DNA of 64,000 nt from Cyanophora paradoxa (Eukaryota; Glaucocystophyceae; Cyanophorales; Cyanophoraceae): NCBI GenBank assembly GCA_004431415.1, contig QPMI01000642.1:62001-126000 (forward strand), in the 5' to 3' direction. The position numbers and the translations under genes are program-made. Shown piece after piece: positions 10,685 to 24,900 of this stretch. The notes under the pieces were generated by a model. That model was given only the letters and a program-made list of their open reading frames with translations. It was not told the DNA's origin and made no database searches. The number at the start of each line of letters is the position of its first letter. The stretch's first letter is position 1.

Positions 10685-11564
10685 CCGCGCAGGCCAGCTA
10701 GGTAGGGCCCGGAGTCCGCCGTCGAAATTCGAGTTGAAGGAGCTGTACCGATATACCGCGGTACTTGCCAAGCACAGCTTCAAGCGAATTTTGATTCGTC
10801 GAATTTCGCGCTCGGATCGGAGGACGATCCTGCTGGACCTGGTCATGATCATATGCATCATGATTATGAGGCGGCTGTAAATTTAAAGCCAGGCCTGAGG
10901 CCCTGGCCCCTGAATCGGGGCCCTGATCATGAGGCCGGAGGAATTCGAACTTCGGATTCATCAGTTCGGCAAGCTTAAGGCCGCTGCCAGCCTGCCACCG
11001 GCCCGCGCGCTGCAGCTGGATCATCCTCAGGGCCTGAGTTCAACGGTTATGCGCATGCTGGATCATGATCAGCTGCTGCCAGGCTGGATGAACGGAAGCA
11101 TGCGCAGCCTGGCCGGGCCATGGCGGCCGCGCGCGCGCCGGCCCGAGTTCGAATATATGCGCATGCTTTAATTTTAAAGGCTGCTTCCGAGTTCGAATTC
11201 AGTCCGCGGAATCGATCATGATCATTCGATGATCATCGGATGCAGGCGCCGGCTGAGGGGCCAGCACTAGCGAGGGCAGGCTCATCTGAGGACCGCGGCC
11301 GAGCTCGCCGGGCTCGAGCTCGAGCCTCGAGGGCCCGGCGAGGGGCCCGGGCCGTCCCGGGCCCGGCCCGCCCGCGCGCCGTCCGCCGGGCCGGCCCGGC
11401 GGGGCTCGGGGCCGGGGCCCGGGCCGGGGCGCCGCGGCGCCCGCGATCGCGACATGTACAGCCGCGGAGGGCCCGGAAAATCGGCGGAAATTCGGGCCGG
11501 AATCCCCGGATTCCCGGAAGGACGTCACGACGTGAACACGGAGCCTCTGAGCTGAACTACTAGG

Positions 11565-11711
11565 AGACCTTGGGTTATCGCCCGTGTACCAGGAACTCCG
11601 GCCGGCCAATCGCTGTTTGCCGTGTGGCAAAACTCCGGAAGTCCGCGATCCGCGGATCGCGATCGATTGGCCGGCCGGAGTTCCTGGTACACGGGCGATA
11701 ACCCAAGGTCT
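11565..11711. repeat. Foldback element with 48-bp perfect inverted arms
   Basis: Positions 11565-11612 and 11664-11711 are exact reverse complements (48 of 48). The 51-nt spacer itself contains GCGATCCGCGGATCGC, another palindrome. The arms include CGGCCGGCC and a TACCAGGAACTCC core. The unit could extrude a cruciform or be a MITE-like foldback. No clear target-site duplication flanks it. Confidence 0.9.
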
Positions 11712-11823
11712 TAAGGCCCGTGTGGCAAAACTCCGACCCAAATTGGCAAAAACTCCGACCAAGGTCTTAAGGCCCGTGTGGCAAAACTCCGATAACCCCG
11801 ATTTGCCGTGTGGCAAAACTCCG
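11622..11823 (+). repeat. Four copies of GTGTGGCAAAACTCCG
   Basis: Exact 16-mers begin at 11622, 11720, 11776 and 11808; the first lies in the foldback spacer. The first and fourth are preceded by TTTGCC, giving the mini-hairpin TTTGCC-GTGT-GGCAAA. Two degenerate pieces (GGCAAAAACTCCG) lie between. Spacing is irregular, so this is a clustered motif rather than a simple satellite. Confidence 0.85.
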
Positions 11824-12971
11824 ACCCAAATTACGGGGATTAATTAAAAATTCGAAAAGGCCCATATATATAGTAAACATAATATATATGTGGCAATATA
11901 CAGGCATAAATTGGCTACATGTACATATATATATAATTTAAAGACTATACGACGCTAATTTTCCGATTTTCATGCACGTTCAGTGTAACGGCTGGAAAAA
12001 AGCCTGAAATGGCGCTGGTATCGCTGCCTGCAATGGCCCTGCATGCAGTGATGAGTCTCTAATTTATAATACAAAATAATACTCATTTATATAATTATTA
12101 TAATAAACATTACTGTAATAGTCCCAGGACGGCAGTTATCGATAACAATAAAATAACCGGGGGGGGATACAGGCTACAAACACTCTAAACGCCGCGTAAT
12201 TCATGCTTAGCAACGCCTACGTCAAAAAGAAACGATGCGCAGCAAGCTATAAGAGTCGTACAGCATCTTTGGCGTTCCGGCAGGTCGCCCGCCCGCCCGT
12301 CCAGCCACGGGGGTACAGTGGGTACGGCGCCTCCCTCTGGTGAAACCACGGGAATTTAGATGTCTGCATTCTGAAATCCACAGTATAATAGCTAAGCCGA
12401 TGTTCTTATCCCTTTTCTAACGTTTTCGAGTTGTACTGAGAGCTGCGGGGGTGCCCTCTCTATGGAGCGTTATTTATAATACGCTAATCGTTATAATAAT
12501 ATTATATAACGTTAGTGTAATATTATAATAAAAGAGCGGATTTTGGTCTAATCTGTAATCCCATCACTGCCTGCATGCGCTTGTGGGGTCGCCGGGGGGT
12601 ACGCAACGACCTGCAAAGCTGCGGGAGCGCGGATCGCAGCATCATCCACGGCAGCAGCGACCCCGCAACGCGCGGGATCGCTTAGCCGCGTTCGGGTAGC
12701 CTAGCCGCGCAGAGGTCGTCCTCAGCGGCCGTGTGGGGCGACCGCTTGGATTGGATCGGACGTCGACTGTACGGCCACCACCTGCTGACGGCCTTGTACC
12801 TGTAGAGCATTGGTGTCAATTGCATCAGGCATCTGCGTCGTGTGTTTGGAGCCCGTCCACTCGCGCCGGTGCCCGCCGTCCAAATCCTCCGCAACTGCGT
12901 TTCTGGCGGGAGGCTGACCAAAGCGCCCAGCCGCTTCGGCACAGCACTTGCCGGCGGTTGTGGAGCAGATG

Positions 12972-15900
12972 GAGCACAGGAGAGGCCCGCGAGCCGCGGT
13001 GCGGAGGGCCGCGGTCGCACTCGGAGTCTTGGTGATGGTCGCTCTTGCCTCGTCGACGGCGATATCTGTGGACGAGTCGACTAGGGCAACTGATCTCGCG
13101 TATGTCGACCTTGATACGGCATCGAACCAGGCAGATCTCAAGGAGGCTGCGAACTTCTGCCCGATCCTGAAGGGTGCGCATATGACCTCCAGGGATGACA
13201 CGCCACGCTCGCTGAGGCCATCGCCGCGCGCAGTGAACGCGTTTCCGGCCATCGGTAGCTTCGCGAACGGCACCGTGAGCGGCCTGGTCACCATCGAGGG
13301 ATCTAGCGCGAACCTGCCGGACTTCGCCGTCGGTCCGCACGCCTGGTCCGGCGCAGTTTGCGCGGGACCTCTCTAATCTGGAGCAACGCAGCGACTTTGA
13401 GCTACGTGCTCACGCCGGGCGCCCAGGAGACGTACTCGACGTGAGCGAGTGCATATGACACCCGAGTGTTCGCTATGCTGACTCGTTCTCGCAGGTACTG
13501 GGGCAGGTGAGATTCTATGATCCCGTGCGGGCTGCTAATGTTCGCGCACGCTGTGTGCTGAACTGGTCGCTATTTCTTGCCATCCGTCTGCAGCTGGATC
13601 AATCTGTGCGCTTCTTGCTTCCTGCAACTTGAGCCGCACAGAAGCTGATTTCTGGCGCAGCCCGTCGGAGTCGAACCCGGTTGTGCCCGTCAGCAGCGGC
13701 GCGTGGTCGGTCCCGATCCCTTCATGTGCGTCTCCAATCGTATTCCTGTCCGCCCGTGGCTCCTCTGACGCATTCGCAGCCGATATCGTGAAGCTGCTCC
13801 TGGTCCCCGCGGGCGCGTCGGTTCCCCCGACGCGTAGCAACCGGTGCGCTGCAGAGGTGGGCGCGGTGCCGTGCCTTCCGCTGAGGCGGGTGCGATGCAG
13901 GTACCTGTCGGACGCCTACGAATCGCTAGCGCTCTCGCGGGCTATGCTTGCTATCGGTGGCGAGTCCCGCAGCCAGCTGCAGTGGTCTGTGCTTTTCTGC
14001 TGAAGCCTGAATTCCGAGCGTCATGAGGGCGGTCAGGTCGGGCAAGGTCTGGGCCAAGAAGACCGCGATCACGACCCGCCTGGACCCCGGTAACAACTAC
14101 TGGTCGGACAGCCCGTCGGACGTCTTCGTCGACGCCCAGGGCCAGCTGCACCTGACCCTCAAGAAGACGAACAACGAGTGGTACAGCACGGAGGTGATTC
14201 CCCAACCCTCCCTTTATGCCACGTGTAGTGTCTAGTATCAGATTTTCTGAGACGCTGTTCGCTTGCAGGTCGTCCTCCAGGACATCTTCTCGTACGGTAA
14301 GCCTCGCGCGAGCGCCGGAGACTCAGCCTCGGTCCGAACGCGCGCAACGCAGGCACCTTCATCTGGTACGTGGACGTCTCGCCGAACAGCGCCGTCCCCT
14401 GGTCCGACCCCTACGTGGATCTCGGTCTCTTCATGTGGGTGCGTGCCGCCCCGGCTGATCCCCCCCCCCCCCCCCCCCCCCCCCTCGCCTTGTGAAGAAT
14501 TTGAAAACGCGGCACTGACGCTGGTCGATTTTTCAAATTCGCATCACAGGAGGAAGAGGGGGTGAGTAGCCTCGAAAAGCCCGTGGCCTGTTTCCTTCGG
14601 TCACTTACCCCGCCGCCAGACCGGCACGGAGAACTGGAAGCACCGCGAGCTCGCGATCGAGTTCAGCCAGCACGGCCTGAAGAAGCCGGGCAACCTCCAG
14701 TTCGGCACGGCCTGGGATCCGGTGCGCTCCCCGCGCCAGTCCTCGCGAGCCCGCATGCGCTGAGTCGTCCCTCCGTGAGCGCAGGAGAAGGATTTCCGCC
14801 CGGACGACGCGGAGAAGCGGTTCAACCTGGACGAAGTCCGCACCAACGCCGGCGTCGCCGTCTCGAACAACCGCTTCACAGTCCAGCGTGAGTCCCGGCG
14901 AGTCAGCCGCTGTGCTCTTTTGGCGCTCATTGTCCACCGCAGTCACCTGGACGGCCGGCAGCGCCACCCTCCGGCTCTACTCCGACTGGTTCGCCCGCCA
15001 GTCCCCGACTGAGAGCGCGCGTGGCCGCCCGCTGATCTCCTCGCCAGGCACTGCAAGAACAAGCTGATGAGCGCAACGGAGCGCGCAACGCTCCCGAAGC
15101 TCGTCGAAGAAACCATTCGCGCCCCGGTGCGCTTGTCTGCGGCGTTAAAGCGTTTCCCTTCGCTGACTCGCAAGCCATTCAGTGGGTCCCCACGCCCGGA
15201 CGCCAGCGTGTCAGAATGAATCTGTGGAAGTATCGTGCGCTCTCCCCGCCCTGGCCTCCTCTTCCCTGCCCTTGACACCCTCGCAGCCGACGTCATCAAC
15301 TCGGTGAAGCTTGACCCGAAGGATAACTTCTACGAGGGTACGGGATACGTGCTCCACTCTAATTGAGATTTGCGCTCACAGTTTCGCAGCCATTCTTGGC
15401 GGTTTCGAGTACATCCCCGGCGGCCCCGTGCCGATCAGCGCCCAGATGCCCGACTGCGGCACCCTCAAGATCAACTTTGACCAGCGCATCGCCCTGCCCC
15501 GGAAGTCGTCGATGGTCTCGTTCCACCCCTCGTACCTCGGATCCAAGGCGACCCCTGAGGATCTCGCGAGCACCGACTGCTCCATGTTCAACCTGCCGAC
15601 CCTCGAGGTCCTCGGCGGTGACGCCAAGTGCACCATCACTGGCCCGACGCAGATCTCCGTTCAGCTCGGCGCCAACGCGACGATCGGCCCCGGCTCGCGA
15701 GTCCGCATCGAGGCCAACAAGGTTGCCGCCGCCGCCGTCTCCTGCGGTGACAACGAGCTGCTGGTCACGTGGCCGGCCGTTCGCCCGGAAGCTCTGCGCT
15801 CGTGCACGCCGATGGCCGCCGATGCGCTCTCTGCCGCGTGGAACCCCGGCGCAACCATCGGCGTGATGCAGGAGCCCGGCACTGCAGTCGATACGACGCT

Positions 15901-18900
15901 GGTGGCTGTTGTGAACGCGCCCCAGGCCATTCATGCGTGCTCGGACCTCGCCCTCGACGCCTCCAAGACCACTGGCACCTGCGGCCGCGCCGTGGACTTC
16001 ACGTGGACGGTCGAGTCCGCTTCCGCGAACGCCACCCGCCTCCAGGGCATCCGCGACCTCCTCGCCTCATCCACTGGCGCCGTGGTTGTCGTCCCCTCTG
16101 CGCTGCTGGATTCTTCGACGTCGTACACCTTCACCGTCGTCGTCCGCAACCGCAAGGGCGAGACCTCCACCAAGACCTTCACTGTCGCCGTCGTCCCCAA
16201 CAACATGCCCGTCGTCAAGATCTACGGCGCTCGCGACTTCTACCCTCGCAAGGACATCTTGACCCTGGACACGGAGCTCCAGCAGGCGTACTGCAACGGC
16301 GTCAGTGTTGGCGAGATCCCGCCCCTTGAGTTCATCGTGCGTCGCCTTATTTTTCTGGCCTCGAATGCGCCTGCTGACCGCGCGTTTGCAGTGGTCTGTT
16401 CGTCCGATCAGCCCTGCGGGCCCGGAGCTTGGGATTTCGCCTGACGCGATCAAGGACATGGGGCGGAAGCTTGTGATCCCCGTGGGCTCCCTCACCGCCG
16501 GTGTCACGTGCGCCCTCTCCTCGTTTTCAGTACTGTTGCAATTCTGTTCCTGATTGGCCGGCGCGCGCGCGCAGCTATGCCTTCCGCTTCACTGCGGTCG
16601 ACTCGACCAAGCCGACCGTCAGCAGCGCCGCCATCGCGACTGCCTCGGCGCTCTACTCGCCGCTGTCTGTTGACATTCCGGAGAACGACCGGACCGTCAC
16701 GCAGCAGACCGCTTTCTCCATCTCGTGCCAGGCGACGGACCCCGACGCCGGAACGGTCGGCTCGTGGTACTCGCCTGCCACACAGACTCAGCGCCGCCGC
16801 CTCAACTCCCTCATCGACGCGTACACAACGCGCCGGAACTCGCGCCGCTCCCTCCGTGACACCTCCGTGCCCGTCACCGTCGATGTGACCGACATCTCCT
16901 GCGTCAGCGGTGGCAACAACGGCTCTGGCATCTGCGAGATCTTCTTCGGCTACAACAACCCGTCGAGCACCCCTGTCACCCAGGACGTGACGACCAGCGG
17001 CGCGACGCTCTTCAACTTCGTGACGCTGCCAGCCGGCATGCCCCAGCCGAACATCCCGACGACCTTCGAGCCGGGCACCAAGGCGAAGGCCTTCTCGATC
17101 CTCGTGCCGTGCTCGGACTGCACTCAGACGTACAGCTGGTCCCTGCGCACGAGCGCGTCCGACCCATCGAGCATCGCGACGGCCAGCACGTGCTTCCCGC
17201 CGTCGTCGACCGCCCTCGTGTACGACAAGGCCACCGACAGCTGCGCGACCCCGCTGGAGACCATCGCTGGTGCACCGACCACGACCGCTACTCTCTCCTA
17301 CAAGTGGAAGTGCGAGGATATGTCGGCGCCCGGCGCTTCCTGCGACAACTTTGTCAACGGGTTCATCGGCGAGGTCACCACCAAGCAGCTGCAGCTCAGC
17401 TTCGCCAGGGGCGCGTCGAATCCGTTCCGCTTCACGTGCCAGGCGACCAGCACGATGTCCAACGGCGTTGTCAAGAGCGGCCAGGACACGATCAAGCTCG
17501 ACTCCATCCCGACCAATTCACCGACCGTCAAGGTCTGGGGGCCGTACGACGAGAACTGGGTTCCGTACCCCGCGGGCAGCAGGGTGCCCTGGGACAAGAA
17601 GCTCAACTTCCGCACGGAGGTCCAGTCGAACAACAGCGTCGGCGATCAGCTGGTGCCTTACTCGTGGAGCATGCCGGACAGCAGCATCGTGCTCGCACCC
17701 GGCGTCACGACCATCCCGGACACGTCCCTCAACAACTGGCCCCAGATGACTCTCCTCCCGAACGTCGTCCAGCAGGACGCTACGTACACCGTCCAGGTGA
17801 ACGCGAGGGACTCGTTCGGAAACCTCGGCTCCGCCTCTGTCACCTTCACTGTCGGCTTCCCTCCGCGCCCGACCAAGTACATCGATGGCAAGCTCTCCGG
17901 CCTGCAGATCACACCTCCGAACGGCACTGCGATGGGGGCGCCGGAGCGCACGCTCTTCACCTTCTGGGCCGACGGCTGGGACTCGCCCTTCGGCCCCCTC
18001 GAGTACCGTTTCTACTTCATCGAGCCGCTTAAGAATCAGACGGATTCCTTCCTTGAGTCGCTCCGCGAGCTTAATGAGACTGAGGGCACTGAACGTCTGA
18101 TCAGCTCGTGGTCCCCCATGTACTTCCAGAGCAACGTCCTGCTCCCTGTTGGCATCCTGCCGTACTACTACGTGGCTGGCAAGGTCTACGTTCGCGACAT
18201 TTTCGGCAACGAGGGCTCGGCCTACGCGCGCACGATTGTCCTGCCGCCCAAGTTGTCGGTGCGTTATTTGCATTAATCGCAGTTTTTTTCTTTTGAAGTG
18301 AAAGTGCTGACATGTTGTTGCAGATCGTGTCGCTCACCAACAGTTCCATCGGCTGGGCACGCGACATGATCAACGTCGGCGACCTCGGTCGTGGCCTGAA
18401 CTCCCTTCTTGCCGGAGCCAGCATCGTCAACGACGGCGCCGACGGCAAGTCTGCGGCATGCTCCATCTCTCTGCCATCCCAGCGGGACGTTTGGACCGAT
18501 GGCGCGGATGAGGACACGGATAACAACCTGGTGGCCGATCGCATGTACATTCGCGGCGAGTACACCATTCGTAACGACGGGCGCACTGCGATCGGCGCGC
18601 CCCTTAAGGCTGTTGATTGCAAGCATGTCACCTCGGCGGTGAGCATTGCGGTGAACACGGCTGAAGAATTCTTCGACGGGCGAGTTCCTTACTCCGACCC
18701 CTACGTGAATGATGGCGGCCTCAACCAGCGGCTCGACAACTCGAGCGGCGTGTCGGATATGTACTTTACTCTGACCGAAGTCGGCCAGCCCATGGCGGTC
18801 GGCAGGACGTCGACCTTCGAGCTGGTTGTGAGCTGCCCGGCTGGAGACGCGCGCCAGTGCCGCCTCCCCGTGTGCTCGTGCCCAGTGGTGGACAACGACC

Positions 18901-21900
18901 TGCTGTCTCGTCCCGAGGCTCTGGATAAGCTGATGGAGCTCGTGCGTGCCTCAAAGCGCTTGTGCTGGCTCCTTTTCTTCATTCGAGCTCACGCTTGTCG
19001 CGCTGGCAGGCCGCGAATATCACTTACCAGCTCAGCCGTGGCTCAATCACCGATCCGGCGGAGGTCATCTACTCCATCGAGCTGATCAACGAGATCTTCA
19101 GCAGCAAGGACACGCTCATGCATGGCACGACCACCAAGGCCATCGACATTCTTGGGGAGCTCCTGCGCTCCTAGTCCGTCTTTGCTGATTTTCGAGAACG
19201 ATAGGCAACAGAACTGACCTGCTTGCACGCAGCGAGGCGGGCCAGCTCCCGTACCAGACCACGTATGACGCCATCTTGGTGCTCGACCGCGCCATCACGG
19301 AGCGGAGCATCTACAGGCGCACGGACGTCGAGTCGTTCTCGGACAAGCCCGTCGTCGGACTCTCCGAAATCTCGACCTCCACCATCTTCGTCACCGTGGC
19401 CTTCCCCGCCAACCTGACGACCGACGACGTCATCCTCACGTGCGCAGCCTCGCTGTTCTGTTCCTCGGCTTAGCTTTACCTGACCACGCCCTCGCAGGCT
19501 GATCTACCGCACCGGCCCCGACGGCAAGCAGGAGCTCGTCGCGAGCCTGCCGAACGGCGCGAACACCTTCGAGGATACCGGCCTCAAGTACGGGACCACG
19601 TACACGTACACGGCCACCATGACGACGGAGTCCGGGTTCACGACGGACTACGCCGACCCGGTGTCCGGCACGACCCTCATTCCGGACGTTCTCCCGCCGA
19701 TCATTGACGACTGGCTCAGCGTCACAACTGAGAGTTCGTTCCTCGTCCCCTGGCCTCGCTCGCGTTCGAATCTGACCCTTGTTTGCAGGCGTGGAGCTGG
19801 TAGTGAGCGACGAATTCGACTGGACGGCCGGAAACCCTGAGGTGGCCGAGTTCGACTGGTCGATCGACTACTTGGAGGCGCAGCGCATCCAGAAGCCGCG
19901 CCCGGGTGAGGATTGGACGGCGGGGGGCGCCGTGAACGGAACCCGCATCACGGTCCCCAACACGTTCGTGTTCAACGACACGGGTCTCCAGGCCGGCTCC
20001 GTCTACGACTACTACGTGCGCGCAGTCGCGACGACCGGCAAGCGCTCGCCTTTCGATGCCACGGCCAAGTACACCGTGTACACCTGCCCGACGCACCCGA
20101 CGATCAGCACCACGGCGAACAGCAACACGTCCATCACTTTTGTGATTGACTCGCCCGTGGGTGGCTCTGCACGTGTGGCCTCCCAGGTCAAGGTCTATCG
20201 CATCTACGGCGACGACCCCGAGGTGGAGCTCTCCAGCTCCTCTTTCTCCGGGGAGCCTCCGGCCCTCAACGATGACATCTCGCACACTGATGTCGGCCTT
20301 CTGGCTGGCCGTGCCTACGTCTACAGCACCGAGTACGTCATCAGCGTCAGCGACCACACGTTCACGTGCTCGCGCTCCGACGGCACCACCCTCTACACGG
20401 ACCCGAGCCCCCCCAAGGTGTCCATCAACGGCACGACGACGGAGGGCGCGACGATCAGGATCGACTGCCCCGAGGACGCCCTGGACCAGTTCATCCAGAC
20501 GGTCACCATCTACCGCATCGACAACGGCGTGCGCACGACCGTCACCACCATTAGCGCCTGCGACGGCAACACGGACTCCGTCTACTTCACCGACAACGGC
20601 GCGCCCGACGGCACCACGCCGGAGTACGTCGCCGAGTTCAACGGCGAGCACGGCACGACCTCGCCCGAGTCGGGCAGCCCCGTCCCTGCCAGCCTGCCGC
20701 CGCCGCCTCCCACCCTGACGGAGATCGACACGAACCAGAACAGCTCGACCTTCAAGATCGCGCTGCCCGACGACGCCCACGACATCAAGGAGGTCTGCCT
20801 CTACCGCAAGCTCGTGGACGCGAAGGTCTTTCTCGGCTGCGTGGCCTGGCCTGGCGAGAGCGAGAGGGAGATGTCCTACAAGGACGACGGGCTCCTCCCC
20901 GGCCGCACGTACGAGTACACCGCGTACCTCGTGAAGGACGACGACAAGAACTCCACGTCCGCCCTGTCGAACGTTCTGACCGTCTACACGGATCCCAGCA
21001 CGCCGGTCATTGGCGAGAAGAAGGAGCTGCGGACGAACGACGGCCCGACCCTCGAGATCGCGTGCCCGTTCGACGCCACCCTGCAGTTCATCCAGTCGGT
21101 CTCCATATGGCGTAACGGTGTGCTCATCGCCGAGGACATCCCTGCCTGCAACGACGCCGACGGATACGGCCCCGTCGTCTACACCGACCTTGGCGCCTCC
21201 AACGGCACCAGCCCGACTTACAAGGCAGTGTTCAACGGTGAGCACGACACGAAGTCTCCGGAATCGGCCCCCAAGACCATCAGCCTTCCGCCGTCGCCGC
21301 CGATCCTCTCGGAGGTGAGTGGCACGAACGGGACCAAGGCCGACATCAAGATCGACCTGCCGGCGGACGCCGAGGACATCAAGGAGGTGTGCCTGTTCCG
21401 CTACCTGGCTGGCTCTTCCGTGGCGGAGTCAAAGACCTGCTACCCGTGGCCCGAAAACGGAGAGACCTCGATCACCGTGACCGACACAGGCCTGATCCCC
21501 GGTAAGGAGTACGAGTACCGCGGCGAGCTTGAGAAGGACGACAGTGAGGGCATCAAATCGGGAGAATCCGACCCGATCAGCGTTTGGAGCTCGCCCAACG
21601 CCCCGAGTCTGGACATTCTCGGGTCCAACACGACGTGCGTCCATGTTCAAATCACGGTCACGGCCCCCGTTGCGGGCGTTAAGGAGGTCGTTATCAAGCG
21701 CGACGGCGTCGAGGTCAAGCGCATCACCGTCACCGCTCCCCAGGCCGTCTACTCGTTCTGGGACTGCAACCTCGACTCGAGCGCCGAGTACGACTACACC
21801 GCCCAGTCTATCGGCCAGGGCGACAAGAACACGCCCTCTCCCGTTTCCGAAACCGAGAGCGGGCACACAGCCCCGCCGCCGCCAGTCCTCTCTGCCGTCG

Positions 21901-24900
21901 GAGTGCCCGATTCGGATTCCTTCACGGTCAAGGTCACGCTGCCGTCCACCGTCTCGGCCAGCGAGGTCAACACGATCGACATCTACCGCAACGGCGGCGA
22001 CTCTCCGTACAAGACCGTCACCATCGAGTCGGGCACGGAGGTCACCTTCACCGAGGAGGGCATGACTGCGGGCACCAACCACACGTGAGCCAGCTTTATA
22101 TGTTCCCTTTGAACTGAACACAAATCTCACGCTCGGCATTCTTTGGCAGGTTCACTGCTGTCATTAGGTCTATCTGGGGTCCAGAGTCCAATCCTCTGTC
22201 GTCCGGGGCGTCTGGTGCTCTTCTCATGACCACCGCGCCGCTCCCGCCCGTGATCACGCGCAATGTGGCGAACATCACCGACGACGGGTTCACGTTCACC
22301 GTCGCCTATCCGGCTGACGGCGATGGCGAGGACGCCGTCACCAGCCTGCACGTCCGCGTGGTCGTGGACGGCGGCAACACTGCGGTCGGCACCCTCACCC
22401 CGGCGAGCCCCGTCTCCTCCTCGGGCGGTACGTTCACGATCACGGGCCTCACGGCGGGCACCATGTACACCGTCGAGGCGTACTACAAGGGCTACGGCAA
22501 GGACCACGCGAGCACGACCAGCACTACGACCGAGAAGGACATCCCGACCGCCCCGAGCCCGCCGACGATCTCGGTCGCTGCGGGCACACCCGCGTATTGG
22601 GCCATCGATGTCACCGTCGGCTGGCCCACTGACTGGCCCACCATCGATGTTTTCGACAACAAGGGCATCGACATCGTGCGCGGCGACGATTTCCGGCCCT
22701 TCAGCTCGGACAAGCAGCCTGGCACGTTCGAGGACGAGCCGCCGCTCTCGCCCGACACAGAGTACGAGTACAAGGCGCGCGTCGTCGTCGACCTCGGCGA
22801 CGGCGAGAAGCTCTACTCGGACTTCTCGGACGGCCAAACGCTGAAAACTGATAAGCTTCCTGCCCGTCCCTCGCTGGAGAAGGCGAACATCACCGCCAGC
22901 GGGCAGCCGAAGTACAACGAGGTCAACCTCGCCATCTCGTACCCTGTAATTCCTGAACACTACGTGCTCACCAGCGTTGTCGTCAAGCGCGTCGTTTCAG
23001 GCGGCACCGACATCACAGTCCGCACTTGGACCAACAGTACACAGAATCTGGGTAGCGGACGCCCTGATACCGTCAAGGATGAGAATGTGCGCCCAGACAC
23101 TGATTACCAGTACTACGTGGAGATTGTTGCGACGAATGTGTCGAGCACGAACCCGACTCCGACGCCCACGCTCTCCACGACGTCCGACAACGCGGATGCC
23201 GAGACGATCCAGGCGCCGAAGCCCAGCGTGACCGTCAAGAGCAAGACGGACACCACCATCACCGTGACCATCACCCTGCCGGGCGCCGCTTCCGACATCT
23301 TCGCCGAGGCCGTCAAACTGTACATCAACGGCAGTGTCCGCACCGGTGAAACCGATGATTTGCCCACGACCTCGCCGCAAGACTTCGAGGTTACGGGCTT
23401 AAACCCCTCGACCGTGTACGAATTCAAGGTTGAGTACACGACGGAGGCGGACGGCTCAATAGTGTCCTTCCCATCGGACGTCGCGATTGGCCGCACGCTC
23501 CCTCCGAAGCCCGCCTTGACGAAGGACGGTGTGAACGAGTACCAGATCAACGTCACTGTCTCGGAGTCCGGCACTGTGAAAGATGAGCGCATCGTCAAGA
23601 CGATTATTTACCGGAACGACACGGATGGGCAGTTCCAGGTCGTGTCCGGCTTGCCCCCGGCGTTCTCGTCGCGCGGCGCCCAGGCCGGCGTCGCGTACGA
23701 GTACACCGCGATCTTCGTTGTCAACGACAACGGCGTCGATCTGGACACCGCCACATCCGATCCTCTCGTCGTGTTGGTGCCCGTGGCAGCCCCGGTCCTC
23801 AAGAACGAGACGACGGCCTCTCCGTGGGACTCGCTCAAGATCAAGATCGAGAACCCCGTGCCGCAGACTGTCACCGGCGTCGTCGTCACTCGCAGCGACG
23901 GCACCAACTCCGTGACCACAACGTACACCAAGGCAGAGCTCGAAACGCTTGGGTGGGTCCTTGCAAATTCCGAGAAGGATCTCGAGCCCGACACGACGTA
24001 CACGTACACCGCCTACTTCCTGACGAACGGTGTCAACTCCGGCGTGTCAAACTCGCTCGAGTTGCGCACGACCCAGGCCCCGAAGCCTGCCATCTCAATC
24101 AAGAGCAAGAACGGCACGGCGATCCAGGTCACCGTGTCTGAGATCAACACCGACCTCGCGGAGGCTGTGCGGATCTACATCAACGGCTCTGCCACCGGGA
24201 ACGCGAACGGCGACACGGACAGCCTGCCCGTTGCGGCGACATTCGATCACTGGTTCACCGGCCTCACTGAGTCCACTGTGTACGAGTTCACGGTCGAGTA
24301 CCTGACGAACCTCAGCCCCGACGAGAAGACCTCGCTGATGTCCGACCCGGCGAGCGCGCGCACCCTGCCGCCCGCACCGGTCGTCACAATCGGTGCCAAT
24401 CACGTGAACGAGTACCAGATCAACGTGACGGCAAGCATGCCCGTCGGCAAGACCGACGAGCGCGTCTTCAAGACAATCTTCTATCGCAACGCGTCGCTTC
24501 CACGCTCCGTGACCGCGGCGCCGCCGTCCCTTCTTGTCGACGGGGAGGTGAAGGCCGGCGTGACCTACGAGTACTGGGCCGTGTTCGTGATCGACGAAAA
24601 CGGCGAGAAGCTCACCGCCGAGTCAAACCACGTCTTCGCGACGGCCAGCGTTGCCGCGCCGGTCCTCAGCAAGGTCTCGAGCACTCCGGTCTCCATCGAC
24701 CTCAAGGTCGTCAACCCGGTCCCGGAGCAGGTCCTCGTCGGCGTCGTCATCACGCGCACCGAGGGCTCGAACGCGCCGGTCACGGTCACCCCGAATGCCC
24801 CTCTGAACATGGCGCTCGACGAGTGGACTGTCACGGACGACGACGGGCTGAAGCCCAGCACGAACTACACGTACACCGCTTACTTCACGACGCACGGCAA

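Larger units (their letters stand above)
10685..12971. other. Gene-free region with palindromic and AT-rich DNA
   Basis: I find no supportable gene. 10700-11560 is a dense patchwork of short palindromes (TGATCA, GAATTC, GCATGC, GGCCGG). 11565-11830 holds the foldback repeat. 11830-12560 drops sharply in GC, with two loosely similar AT-rich stretches (about 12060-12120 and 12460-12535). 12560-12971 should contain the promoter and leader of the large surface-protein gene. Confidence 0.5.

Noticed and set aside
11620-11823. CRISPR-like direct repeats
   Set aside because: Only four 16-mers at irregular spacing in eukaryotic nuclear DNA, without cas genes.
13665-13685. tRNA T-loop-like GGTTCGACTCC on the minus strand
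   Set aside because: The flanks cannot pair as a T-stem, and the stretch reads as PSESNPVVPV in a probable exon.
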